12,475 bases of DNA, taken from contig JAQUZK010000019.1 of the NCBI GenBank assembly GCA_028691335.1, forward strand, positions 1 through 12,475, written 5' to 3'. Shown piece by piece: positions 1-7,087 of the stretch. The first letter of the stretch is position 1; each line of letters begins with the position of its first letter. Source of the stretch: Candidatus Izemoplasmatales bacterium (lineage in GTDB: Bacteria > Bacillota_I > Bacilli_A > Izemoplasmatales > Hujiaoplasmataceae). The notes below the pieces were generated by a model. The model did not search any database. It saw only the letters and a list, made by a program, of their open reading frames with translations, and was not told where the DNA came from. Made by a program: the position numbers and the translations under genes.

Positions 1-513
1 AAAGCTTTACAAACTCTAGATATTGAGGAATATGAGAAAGCATGCGACAAACTAAAAGAAGAGATAAAAAATATCAAAAATTATCTTCCTATAAGATCAG
101 TTTCCTACAGTATTGGTGCGTTGATTATTATGACAGCTGAACGATTTAAGAAATCAATTTATCACCTCATCGGAGAGGAAGACAAAAACATTTATCATTT
201 GTATTTTGATGAAACAGAACATTTGGAATTTTACTATGAACATTCCTACAATGATCTACAATTTTTAGAGAATTATTATCAAGGTATACTTTCAAGAATC
301 TCTATGATCTTTAGTAGCAATCCAAAAGTGTATGAATGCGATCAAGTTATTGGGTTTGATCCAATGAATTCCATTAAGGTTGAAAAATACATTTACTACC
401 GACATTTCGTTATGATAAGAAGTCAAGGAAAAGATGTTTTTATAAGAAATGAATCTATCGGCGAACTTAATGAAGATAATCAAGTTTATATAATTTATGA
501 AATAAATAGATAA
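1..513 (+). CDS. Unrecognised protein, 3' part of a gene cut by the window start
   Basis: The frame is open from base 1 without a stop, so at least 170 codons are visible and the true start lies outside the window. The first ATG in frame is at 130, but the 40+ codons before it read as a plausible charged helix (Lys/Glu-rich, about codons 8-27), so internal starts at TTG 121 or ATG 130 are less likely. The product is rich in Tyr, Ile, Glu and Lys. It has no obvious signal peptide, membrane helix or catalytic motif in the visible part and looks soluble. I do not recognise the family. It is the only gene on the plus strand and converges on the ABC-transporter operon, from which a shared terminator separates it. 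Confidence 0.7.
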   Translation, partial: KALQTLDIEEYEKACDKLKEEIKNIKNYLPIRSVSYSIGALIIMTAERFKKSIYHLIGEEDKNIYHLYFDETEHLEFYYEHSYNDLQFLENYYQGILSRISMIFSSNPKVYECDQVIGFDPMNSIKVEKYIYYRHFVMIRSQGKDVFIRNESIGELNEDNQVYIIYEINR

Positions 514-542
514 AAAAACTCAGGATTTTCCTGAGTTTTTTT
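512..542. terminator. Bidirectional Rho-independent terminator
   Basis: A run of A, the arm ACTCAGGA (518-525), a 3-base loop, the complementary arm (529-536) and a run of T follow the plus-strand stop directly. Read on the minus strand the A-run becomes a T-run, so the same hairpin can end the convergent ABC operon, whose last gene stops at 583. Confidence 0.88.
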
Positions 543-582
543 ATATTTATTGCAAAAGTAAATAAAGTTTAGGTATTCTCTT

Positions 583-777
583 TTAAGGATATATAATAAT
601 TCCAATAACTAGACAAGCAATCCCTATTCCTAAAATAAGCAAAGTTGTACCTAACTTACCTAAATATTTTTCGAATAATTGAATTTTCTTGCTATTCATA
701 ATGAAAGGCGGCCTAAGTATTGAAATTAGAATACATAATGCTCCGTAAATCACTAAAATAATCGCTAAAATATCCAT
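583..777 (-). CDS. Small two-helix membrane protein, function unknown
   Basis: The 64-residue product has two strongly hydrophobic segments (about residues 3-21 and 41-62). They are joined by a short loop containing PPF and a basic patch (NSKKIQLFEKYLGK). It is the last gene of the tetR-ABC operon. A perfect AGGAGG Shine-Dalgarno (787-792) sits 9 bases before the ATG and overlaps the stop codon of the preceding permease (791-793), so it is very likely translated and probably coupled to that gene. I do not recognise the family. It could be an accessory subunit of the exporter or an unrelated small membrane protein. The conserved-looking ribosome site argues against a chance frame. Confidence 0.75.
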   Translation of the reverse strand: MDILAIILVIYGALCILISILRPPFIMNSKKIQLFEKYLGKLGTTLLILGIGIACLVIGIIIYP

Positions 778-790
778 AAAAATTTTCCTC

Positions 791-1513
791 CTATATATTA
801 TTTTTTTTAGAATAAATCCACATAAAGAGACTAACGAATAAAATATTATATATAACTCCTAGTATAAAATAAACTATTAATGTGAAGTTAACTTCAATCG
901 ACGAAATTAATTCCATCTGAATCATTCTCGCAGACCAAAAACCAGGAGCGAAAACAAGAAATACTTCTTGCCATGATTGTACAAAAAACGCGATAACTGG
1001 TATTGCAAGAATCAAAGCTGACATTTTCATCATGACAAAACCCTCAACCTTATTCTTTGCAAAAGCATTTATTATTAAAGCTACACCTGGAGCCTGTAAA
1101 GCGCCAACTATAGATATTAACATTATAGTTAAAAAAGTAGAGTTTGGCAAAAAACCTGTGCTTAAAATAATCGCTAACGTTGCAATAAAACCGAAAATGA
1201 AACTAATTACTAATTTCATAGCGACGTAAGCTTTAACTGAAATTGGTGTTATTTTTAAACTCATTAAAACTGAATCATCTCTATCGTCTAGAAGCGTGAA
1301 CGCAGTCAATGCTCCAAAGATGTAACCTGTCATCAATATTAAAAGCATCGCAACTATTTCAGGGACTATATTTTCTGGGCCCACCTGATTTCTTAAATAT
1401 GGTATTAAAAAGTATCCGATTAACCCAATGATAAAAGGATAGAAGAAGAAGAAAATATATAGTCGATCTCTTGACATATTTTTAAGTTCGGATTTTATTA
1501 CGGTTTTAATCAT
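791..1513 (-). CDS. ABC-2-type transporter permease (second permease of the exporter)
   Basis: The 240-residue polytopic membrane protein has about six hydrophobic segments (roughly residues 19-40, 54-75, 97-120, 127-150, 160-180 and 212-234). A cytoplasmic loop, FTLLDDRDDSVLMSLKITPIS, lies between helices 2 and 3. An acidic stretch followed by a 'TP-S' turn is the usual ABC-2 coupling region that contacts the ATPase. The length is normal for permeases that pair with a separate ATPase. The gene starts 3 bases after the stop of the other permease. With that gene and the ATPase it should form an exporter whose two halves are different proteins. The arrangement resembles the fluoroquinolone-export type of operon (ATPase plus two permeases), but the sequence does not reveal the substrate, which could be a drug, lipid or peptide. 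Confidence 0.87.
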   Translation of the reverse strand: MIKTVIKSELKNMSRDRLYIFFFFYPFIIGLIGYFLIPYLRNQVGPENIVPEIVAMLLILMTGYIFGALTAFTLLDDRDDSVLMSLKITPISVKAYVAMKLVISFIFGFIATLAIILSTGFLPNSTFLTIMLISIVGALQAPGVALIINAFAKNKVEGFVMMKMSALILAIPVIAFFVQSWQEVFLVFAPGFWSARMIQMELISSIEVNFTLIVYFILGVIYNILFVSLFMWIYSKKNNI

Positions 1514-1516
1514 TTA

Positions 1517-2254
1517 TTATACCCCACTTATTGATACAGCATATTTTTGAAACTTAGGGATAATTAAATACTTGTATGTTGTGATTAATCCAACTAACAA
1601 GTAAGCAAGACTAAAGTAATACTTCCAAGTTATTTCATATTCTTTAAAACCACCATTAATTAGCTCTTGAGCAGCTTGAATAGGATTAATTAATAGAATG
1701 TATTCCCAAAATTTTCCGCTAATAATCCCAAAAGCAAATAGCGCTGAAGGAATTAAAAGCAAGAAAGCAAGTATCATTATGTTCATTAACATAGTTGTGA
1801 AATCCTTTTGATAATATGAAAAAAGTAGTCCAAGTCCTGTAAATAATGATGTAATAACTATTATTGAGAAAAATATTAATATATACCGTAATTCAACTTG
1901 TTTTATAAATACAAACGCAATAATTACTAAACTAGTGGATAAAAGATTGTGTAAAGTGTTAGCGAATATTTTTGAAAGTACTATTTCTTCGTTTTTAACT
2001 GGTGTTACTAATATTGAAGATAGAGTTGATTCCTTTTTTTCAAAGAACATTACACTACCAATATACATAAAACTCATCATAGTTGAATCAACCAATATTA
2101 ATAATGGTAATAATACATCAAAAATATTTGAATTTACAAAGTAAAGAATTATACCCCAAACTAAAGCGATAAACACCGAAATAAAGATAACATTGTATTT
2201 GTGCAGTCTTAGTAATTCTCCTAAAATTAACTGTTTTAGTCTACTAACTTTCAT
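1517..2254 (-). CDS. ABC-2-type transporter permease (first permease of the exporter)
   Basis: The 245-residue membrane protein has a short basic amino-terminal segment (KVSRLKQLILGELLRLHKYN) followed by about six hydrophobic helices. After helix 2 comes FFEKKESTLSSILVTPVKNEEI, the charged, Pro-containing coupling loop typical of ABC-2 permeases (the E-K-E-S-T-L pattern is common in drug and polysaccharide exporters). The ATG lies inside the end of the ATPase gene with an 11-base overlap. A GGAGT ribosome site (2266-2270) sits about 11 bases upstream, inside the ATPase coding sequence, suggesting coupled translation. It pairs with the permease at 791-1513. The fold assignment is secure. The substrate is unknown. 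Confidence 0.87.
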   Translation of the reverse strand: MKVSRLKQLILGELLRLHKYNVIFISVFIALVWGIILYFVNSNIFDVLLPLLILVDSTMMSFMYIGSVMFFEKKESTLSSILVTPVKNEEIVLSKIFANTLHNLLSTSLVIIAFVFIKQVELRYILIFFSIIVITSLFTGLGLLFSYYQKDFTTMLMNIMILAFLLLIPSALFAFGIISGKFWEYILLINPIQAAQELINGGFKEYEITWKYYFSLAYLLVGLITTYKYLIIPKFQKYAVSISGV

Positions 2255-3104
2255 TGTCTAAATTTACTCCAGTTACTTTTATAAAAATATCTTCCAAAGT
2301 TGTTTCCCCACTATGTATAGTTTCAATATCTTTGCTCTTTATAATATCTATAAAATCTCTATTTTCGGAGATTTCCGTTAAAGGATACTCTTTGCTTTTT
2401 ATTTGATTATCTTCTTTATATTCTACCTTTACTGTTCTTTTTCCATAACGAATTTTAAGATTTCTAGGAGAATCAATTTCTTTAATTTCTCCATTAACTA
2501 TAAAAGCAACTCTGTCACATAATTGGTCGATATCAGACATGATATGCGATGTTATGAAAACTGTACCACCATTGTTCTTAAACTCTCTAATTATGTCTTT
2601 CATTATCATTGCATTCGCGGGATCCAAACCATTTGTTGGTTCATCCAAAAATAGCATTTTAGGTTTGTTTAATAAAGCTCTCACAAGATTTAGTCTAATC
2701 TTCATCCCCTTAGAAAACTCTCCAACAAGTTTATTGCGATCCTCCCAAAGTCCAAGTCTTTTCATTAGTAATTCAATATCCTCATTATTCTTATACAGTT
2801 TTAGGAAGAAGTTAATATTCTCCATAGCTGTCATCTTCGAGAAATGTACAGGCATTTCAAAACTAACACCGATATCTTCGTAGAATTCATTTCCGTAAGA
2901 TTTTAAATCTTTATCTTTATAAAGTATTTTCCCTTTATAGTCTTCAAGAATTTTAATTATGATTTTTTGTGTTGTACTTTTACCAGCACCACTTGGGCCT
3001 AAAAAACCGAAAATTTCACCTTCTTTTATCTCGAAATTTAAGCCATTAAGAACATTAGATTGATTTTTTGTATATTTAAATTCTAAATTCTCTACTTTAA
3101 ACAT
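2244..3104 (-). CDS. ABC transporter ATP-binding protein (CcmA/drug-export type)
   Basis: This 286-residue ATPase energises the two permeases downstream. Visible motifs are Walker A GPSGAGKST (residues 36-44), a degenerate signature EFSKGM (129-134) in place of LSGGQ, Walker B MLFLDEP with catalytic Glu155, a D-loop GLD (159-161) and the switch His187 in TSH. The Q-loop has FEMPVHF, with Glu83 where Gln is usual. I recall similar 'FE-P' Q-loops in fluoroquinolone-export-like ATPases, so this is probably a subfamily trait and not a defect. About 75 residues after the ATPase core form a carboxy-terminal extension ending in TLEDIFIKVTG, standard for this group. The ATG is 2 bases after the tetR stop, with AGGAG (3111-3115) inside the end of tetR. 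Confidence 0.93.
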   Translation of the reverse strand: MFKVENLEFKYTKNQSNVLNGLNFEIKEGEIFGFLGPSGAGKSTTQKIIIKILEDYKGKILYKDKDLKSYGNEFYEDIGVSFEMPVHFSKMTAMENINFFLKLYKNNEDIELLMKRLGLWEDRNKLVGEFSKGMKIRLNLVRALLNKPKMLFLDEPTNGLDPANAMIMKDIIREFKNNGGTVFITSHIMSDIDQLCDRVAFIVNGEIKEIDSPRNLKIRYGKRTVKVEYKEDNQIKSKEYPLTEISENRDFIDIIKSKDIETIHSGETTLEDIFIKVTGVNLDNES

Positions 3105-3106
3105 AT

Positions 3107-3727
3107 TTAGCTCCTACTAACTCCTAATTCAATTATTTTGAATATCTTATCGCAACTATCAAGCATTCTATTATATGATCCTTCTTTATCTTCTAAATTA
3201 AGCTCTTCTATACTAATATTAGATGTAAGTTCAACTGTGAGTTTTGCAAGAGTAGAAGTATCGATATCTTTTTTAATTAAGCCATTTTCCTTGTCTTTTT
3301 CAATTAAAGAAGAATATATTTCTTCAGCGTTTTTAATACTATTTTTTATAAGGCTATCATAGAACTCATTTTTGTTTTTTAAAAGAACATCTAGTATTTG
3401 AACATATTTTGGATTTTTAACAGCGAATTCAACGCCATCTTTATATAGAGTTCTAATCATATCGATAAAGTTTAAGTTCTCAGGATTTTTAAGTGTTTCA
3501 CTTAAATATTTAAATTTTTCTTCTTTTATAATATCGATAACATGTAAATATAAGTCTTTTTTATCTTTAAAATATTGATAAAAACTACCTCTAGGTATTT
3601 TAGCTTCCTTGATTATTTCTGAGATCATTGACTGCTCATAAGGAACTTTCGAAAACTCATTTACAGCAGCGTTAATAATTCTTTCCTTTTTTTCTTTTGT
3701 AAGTTTAAAAAATGTTTTGTATGGCAT
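3107..3727 (-). CDS. TetR/AcrR-family transcriptional repressor, likely regulator of its own ABC operon
   Basis: The 206-residue protein has a typical TetR amino-terminal DNA-binding domain. Residues 10-27 (TKEKKERIINAAVNEFSK) form helix 1, and residues 32-58 hold the helix-turn-helix with the hallmark IPRGSFYQYFKDKKDLY. The remaining 150 residues are the helical ligand-binding and dimerisation domain, which is poorly conserved and gives no hint of the inducer. The gene is first in the operon and 2 bases before the ABC ATPase. The upstream region holds a strong promoter bracketed by two palindromes, consistent with repression of the whole operon until an exported compound binds the repressor. 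AAAAGGAG (3738-3745) is the ribosome site, 10 bases before the ATG. Confidence 0.92.
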   Translation of the reverse strand: MPYKTFFKLTKEKKERIINAAVNEFSKVPYEQSMISEIIKEAKIPRGSFYQYFKDKKDLYLHVIDIIKEEKFKYLSETLKNPENLNFIDMIRTLYKDGVEFAVKNPKYVQILDVLLKNKNEFYDSLIKNSIKNAEEIYSSLIEKDKENGLIKKDIDTSTLAKLTVELTSNISIEELNLEDKEGSYNRMLDSCDKIFKIIELGVSRS

Positions 3728-3749
3728 TTACATCATTCTCCTTTTGTTG

Positions 3750-3763
3750 TGACATTAGTGTCA
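3750..3763. promoter_or_regulatory. Probable TetR operator, copy 1 (downstream of the -10 box)
   Basis: A perfect palindrome, TGACA-TTAG-TGTCA, lies just downstream of the -10 box where it would cover the transcription start. The same pattern recurs 56 bp away on the other side of the promoter. Binding by the adjacent TetR protein is inference from position. Confidence 0.7.
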
Positions 3764-3770
3764 TGATTAT

Positions 3771-3798
3771 ATTATACAACTTTTAAAAAGCTTGTCAA
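3771..3798 (-). promoter_or_regulatory. Promoter of the tetR-ABC operon
   Basis: On the minus strand a consensus -35 box TTGACA (3793-3798) is followed by a 16-base spacer and a consensus -10 box TATAAT (3771-3776). Both hexamers match the sigma-70/SigA consensus perfectly, so the promoter should be strong when not repressed. The tetR start lies about 40 bases downstream. Confidence 0.85.
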
Positions 3799-3805
3799 GA
3801 TAAAA

Positions 3806-3819
3806 CGACATTTTTGTCA
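3806..3819. promoter_or_regulatory. Probable TetR operator, copy 2 (upstream of the -35 box)
   Basis: The sequence CGACA-TTTT-TGTCA is the same N4-spaced palindrome as copy 1 with one mismatched pair, and the flanking A/T pair extends the symmetry. It sits 7 bases upstream of the -35 box. Together the two copies bracket the core promoter. Confidence 0.6.
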
Positions 3820-3833
3820 TATTAAATATTTAT

Positions 3834-3865
3834 AAAAAAGAAATGCTTTAGACTAAGCATTTCTT
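3834..3865 (-). terminator. Rho-independent terminator of nfnAB, overlapping the end of nfnB
   Basis: An 11-bp perfect stem (3838-3848 with 3855-3865) with a 6-base loop is followed on the minus strand by a T-run (3834-3839). The upstream arm encodes the last codons of nfnB (Leu-Arg-Asn-Ala region), and the TAG stop (3853-3855) sits at the arm-loop junction. Confidence 0.87.
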
Positions 3866-5223
3866 AAGAATTTATTAATATGTATAGCGGCACTTTTTCC
3901 AGCACCCATTGCCAAAATTACGGTAGCAGCTCCGGTAACAATATCTCCACCAGCGAAAACACCTGGAATTGAAGTTTGATAATCATTTACTATGATTCTA
4001 CCCCAATTATCACATAGTAATTCTGGAGTTGATTTCTTAATAATTGGATTAGGGCTTTGCCCTATTGCGATAATTAAGTTATCTACATCAATATCAACAA
4101 ATGAGTTTGTGGGTATAGGTTTTTGTCTACCTGTTTGATCTTTTTCGCCTAGTTCCATTACTTGGCATTTTATTTTATTGATTTCATAGTTATGACCAAT
4201 AATCTCAACTGGGTTTAAAAGTAGTTTAAACTCAATTCCTTCCTCGATAGCATGATGGATTTCTTCTAACCTCGCTGGTAATGAGTTGATATCACGACGA
4301 TAGATAATATAGACTTTCTTAGCGCCTAATCTTTTAGCAGTTCTCGCTGCATCCATAGCTACATTTCCGCCTCCAACTACGGCAACAATATCTTTGATTT
4401 TAACTGGAGTTGCATATGATGGAAAGCTGTTTGCTTTCATAAGGTTGACTCTTGTTAGAAATTCATTGGCATAGTAAACACCATTTAAATTTTCACCCTT
4501 TATTCCGAGAGAACTAGGTAACCCAGCCCCACTTCCAATAAAAACCGAGTCATATTTATATTCTTTAATCAACTGGTCTAATGTTAGAGTCTTACCTATA
4601 ATGACATTTTTATAAAAATTTACTCCTAGTTTCTTCAGTCTATCTATTTCAGAATCAACAATATTTTTAGGTAATCTAAATTCTGGAATACCGTACTTTA
4701 GTACACCGCCAAATTCATGTAACGCTTCATAAACATCGGTTTGATAACCATATCTTCTTATTTGTGCTGCACAGGCTAAGCCAGCTGGTCCACTACCAAC
4801 TATAGCGACCGCTTTATTATTATCTTCGATTTTCTCATCTTTATAAAAGCAATTTTCTAGACAATAATCTCCGATAAATCTCTCTAAACTACCAATAGCT
4901 ACACTTTCAGTTTTAATTCCTAAAACACATGCGCCTTCACATTGCTTTTCTTGTGGACATACTCTACTACACACTGAGGGTAAAATATTGTCTTGGTAGA
5001 TTGTGCAATAAGCATCTTTAAAATTATCAGAAAGAATTTGTTGGATGAACTTAGGGATATCTATATTTACAGGACATGCTTTTACGCAACGTGGATTAAC
5101 ACAGTTTAAACATCTTGAAGCTTCAATTTTAACTTGTTCAATTGAAAATCCTAAAGCAACTTCATCAAAAGATTTATTTCTTATGTTAGGATCTAACTCT
5201 GGCATTCTAACGCGATTAATCAT
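3853..5223 (-). CDS. nfnB: NADH-dependent reduced ferredoxin:NADP+ oxidoreductase large subunit (NfnB/GltD-like)
   Basis: This is the large subunit of the bifurcating NfnAB complex, which couples NADPH, NAD+ and ferredoxin. Numbered from the ATG at 5223 (456 residues), two [4Fe-4S] cysteine sets are present: C38, C41, C46, C50 and C85, C89, C95, C99. They are followed by the FAD site GSGPAG (143-148), the NADPH site GGGNVAMD (284-291) and the carboxy-terminal FAD motif GD-x8-ILAMGAGKSAA (from 426). A longer frame opens at 5265, but no ribosome site precedes it. The 5223 start has GGGTG (5230-5234) six bases upstream, overlaps nfnA by 8 bases (ATGATTAA), and gives the usual 'NRV-MPE-DP' family beginning. 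No glutamate synthase large subunit lies nearby, so a GltD role is less likely. A SudA-like sulfide dehydrogenase is the close alternative. Confidence 0.92.
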   Translation of the reverse strand: MINRVRMPELDPNIRNKSFDEVALGFSIEQVKIEASRCLNCVNPRCVKACPVNIDIPKFIQQILSDNFKDAYCTIYQDNILPSVCSRVCPQEKQCEGACVLGIKTESVAIGSLERFIGDYCLENCFYKDEKIEDNNKAVAIVGSGPAGLACAAQIRRYGYQTDVYEALHEFGGVLKYGIPEFRLPKNIVDSEIDRLKKLGVNFYKNVIIGKTLTLDQLIKEYKYDSVFIGSGAGLPSSLGIKGENLNGVYYANEFLTRVNLMKANSFPSYATPVKIKDIVAVVGGGNVAMDAARTAKRLGAKKVYIIYRRDINSLPARLEEIHHAIEEGIEFKLLLNPVEIIGHNYEINKIKCQVMELGEKDQTGRQKPIPTNSFVDIDVDNLIIAIGQSPNPIIKKSTPELLCDNWGRIIVNDYQTSIPGVFAGGDIVTGAATVILAMGAGKSAAIHINKFLRNA

Positions 5224-6037
5224 CTTTTTCACCCAGCCTAAGATTGCATTCGTGTTCTTCTTCATGATAATATTTTTGTCTTTGAATTAGCTCGTTGAAG
5301 TCGATTCCATCGCTATCAAAATCCGGACCATCTACACAGGCGAAATATGTTTTATTATGGATTGTTACTCGACAGTTTCCGCACATTCCTGTTCCATCAA
5401 TCATAATTGGATTTAAAGAAACAAAAGTTTTCAGATTAAACTTTTTGTTTATTTCTACTACATTTTTCATCATAATAACCGGTCCTATCGCAATAGATAG
5501 ATCATAAGTATTTTCTTCAAGTTTTTTTTGAAGAACTTTTGTAACAAATCCCTTTTCTCCAATAGAACCATCATCAGTTGCGATGTAAATATTCTTGCAT
5601 ACTTCTTGAAATTTATCTAATAATATCAAATGTTGTTTATTGGAAGCGCCAATTATCAAGTCAACTTCTGTGCCTTTTTTATAATAAGCTTTTATTTGAG
5701 GATATATTGGCGCAGCTCCTACACCTCCAGCTACTGCAATCACTTTTTTAACATTTTTAATTTCTGCAGGGACTCCTAATGGGCCAACGACATCTTCAAT
5801 ATATTCTCCGATATTTTTCTTGCTAAGCATTTTTGTGGAAAACCCAACTTTTTGAGAAATTACAGTAATAGACGTATCAGTATTTTCTACGATAGTTAGT
5901 GGTATTCTCTCTCCGTCTTTATCGACTCGTACAATAACAAAATTGCCCGCCAGTGTATTTTTAGCTACTAATGGAGCCTCTATGACAAACAAATCTACAT
6001 CATCATTTAATGCTATTTTTTCAATTATTTTATACAT
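5216..6037 (-). CDS. nfnA: NADH-dependent reduced ferredoxin:NADP+ oxidoreductase small subunit (NfnA/SudB-like)
   Basis: This ferredoxin-NADP reductase-fold subunit of NfnAB takes or donates electrons to NAD(H) through FAD and a [2Fe-2S] cluster. Numbered from the ATG at 6037 (273 residues), it shows the FAD-binding RIPLT (44-48), the nucleotide-binding GGVGAAP (104-110), DDGS (155-158) and cluster residues D214, C219, C222 and C234. In the Thermotoga enzyme this cluster has three Cys and one Asp ligand, and the same Asp is present here. An ATG at 6052 opens a frame five codons longer, but GGAGAGG (6044-6050), the evident ribosome site, would then be coding, so 6037 is preferred. It is first in a two-gene operon with nfnB. 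Confidence 0.92.
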   Translation of the reverse strand: MYKIIEKIALNDDVDLFVIEAPLVAKNTLAGNFVIVRVDKDGERIPLTIVENTDTSITVISQKVGFSTKMLSKKNIGEYIEDVVGPLGVPAEIKNVKKVIAVAGGVGAAPIYPQIKAYYKKGTEVDLIIGASNKQHLILLDKFQEVCKNIYIATDDGSIGEKGFVTKVLQKKLEENTYDLSIAIGPVIMMKNVVEINKKFNLKTFVSLNPIMIDGTGMCGNCRVTIHNKTYFACVDGPDFDSDGIDFNELIQRQKYYHEEEHECNLRLGEKDD

Positions 6038-6073
6038 AAAATTCCTCTCCAAATCATCTTGCTTTCACTAGTA

Positions 6074-6082
6074 ATTATATCA
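6074..6082 (-). promoter_or_regulatory. Extended -10 promoter of nfnAB
   Basis: On the minus strand TGATATAAT is a perfect extended -10 (TGnTATAAT). No good -35 lies 16-18 bases upstream, which an extended -10 can tolerate. It is between the degV terminator and the nfnA ribosome site, about 37 bases before the start codon. Confidence 0.65.
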
Positions 6083-6100
6083 CTTTACATAAAATTTAAA

Positions 6101-6127
6101 AATAAAAAAAGCAGAATTACTCTGCTT
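6101..6127 (-). terminator. Rho-independent terminator of the DegV gene, overlapping its stop codon
   Basis: The 7-bp stem AAGCAGA/TCTGCTT (6109-6115 with 6121-6127) has a 5-base loop and a following T-run on the minus strand. The first two stem bases are the last two of the TAA stop (6126-6128). Confidence 0.88.
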
Positions 6128-7007
6128 ATTTTGTTCTTTCGCTTCCCACGTAAAAGATGGCTAAAGTATTTACTCCTGAATGAGCTCCAATAACTGGTCC
6201 AATAGGGTTAATTAAAAAATCTACATCAGTTAAATTTAGCTTTTCTTTTATTGTATTCTTAACGTAGATAGCATCATCAATACAATCGCCATGAGAAATA
6301 TAGATTATAGAATTATTTTCTTTATCGAAGGTTTCACTCATTCGATTAATTAAATTATTTAAAGATTTAAATCTACCTCTTGCTTTTCCATACACTTTTA
6401 GTTCTCCAGAAGTATTTACATGTAGCAATGGTTTTATATTTAGTAAATTTCCTAGAATTAAAGAGCTAGCGGACAGTCTTCCTCCTCTTCTCAAGTGACC
6501 TAAATCACTGACAGTAAATAAATGAGAAATATTTAATCTAGTTTCTTCAACGTATAATTTAACTTCCTCAATAGTCTTGCCTTCTAGTTTTTTTCTAGCT
6601 GCCAAAGTTACTAACAAACCCATTCCCATTGATGCGGATAATGTATCTACAACATATATTTTTCTATCAGGGAATTTTTCTTGTAACTCCTTCTGAGCGA
6701 TAACGGAAGAATTAAAAGTTCCTGATAATGCGCTGGAGAAACTAAGATAAAGAATGTCCATACCCTTTTGTAAGTAAGGAGTGAAAACTTCTTCGAAATC
6801 AAAAGGATTTAATTGAGATGTAATCGCTGTGTTTTGTTCTCTTAAAAGGTCGTAAAATTCTCGTGGTGAGATTTCTCTATTATCTAAATAATTATAATAC
6901 TCTTTTCCTTTAACTGTTACTTTCATAGGCATAACTACTAATTCAAGCTCATTAGCCAACGATGCGGGTAAATCTATGCATGAATCTGTTACTAGTTTGT
7001 AATCCAT
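6126..7007 (-). CDS. DegV-family fatty-acid-binding protein (FakB-like)
   Basis: DegV/FakB proteins hold a fatty acid so that the FakA kinase can phosphorylate it for phospholipid synthesis. The 293-residue product has normal length and all family landmarks: TDSCIDLP (7-14), TSQLNP (63-68), SSALSGTFNSS (91-101), GHLRRGGRLS (170-179) and IGPVIGAHSGVNTLAIFY (269-286), with His276 and the Ser/Arg positions that contact the carboxylate in FakB structures. The usual 'HTGPGT' is HSGVNT here, a small departure. AGGAGGAT (7013-7020) gives an ideal ribosome site. It appears monocistronic, with its own promoter and terminator. No fakA is visible, so which lipid it binds is open. Family assignment is firm. 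Confidence 0.92.
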   Translation of the reverse strand: MDYKLVTDSCIDLPASLANELELVVMPMKVTVKGKEYYNYLDNREISPREFYDLLREQNTAITSQLNPFDFEEVFTPYLQKGMDILYLSFSSALSGTFNSSVIAQKELQEKFPDRKIYVVDTLSASMGMGLLVTLAARKKLEGKTIEEVKLYVEETRLNISHLFTVSDLGHLRRGGRLSASSLILGNLLNIKPLLHVNTSGELKVYGKARGRFKSLNNLINRMSETFDKENNSIIYISHGDCIDDAIYVKNTIKEKLNLTDVDFLINPIGPVIGAHSGVNTLAIFYVGSERTK

Positions 7008-7044
7008 GTTTTATCCTCCTAAAAATTACTCTATCACACATAAC

Positions 7045-7073
7045 ACTTTACCAAAAATTTCGCTATATGTCAA
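7045..7073 (-). promoter_or_regulatory. Probable promoter of the DegV gene
   Basis: On the minus strand a consensus TTGACA (7068-7073) is followed by a 17-base spacer and TAAAGT (7045-7050), 4 of 6 matches to the -10 consensus. It lies about 38 bases before the ATG. Confidence 0.6.
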
Positions 7074-7087
7074 CAAGTTATCAAAAC

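Noticed and set aside
1032..2883. Several plus-strand frames of 65-114 codons opposite the ABC genes
   Set aside because: They lie wholly within well-supported minus-strand genes with clear motifs, and none has a convincing start context.
5224..5265. Longer NfnB start at 5265
   Set aside because: No ribosome site precedes it, it would overlap nfnA by 50 bases, and the family begins near the inner ATG at 5223.
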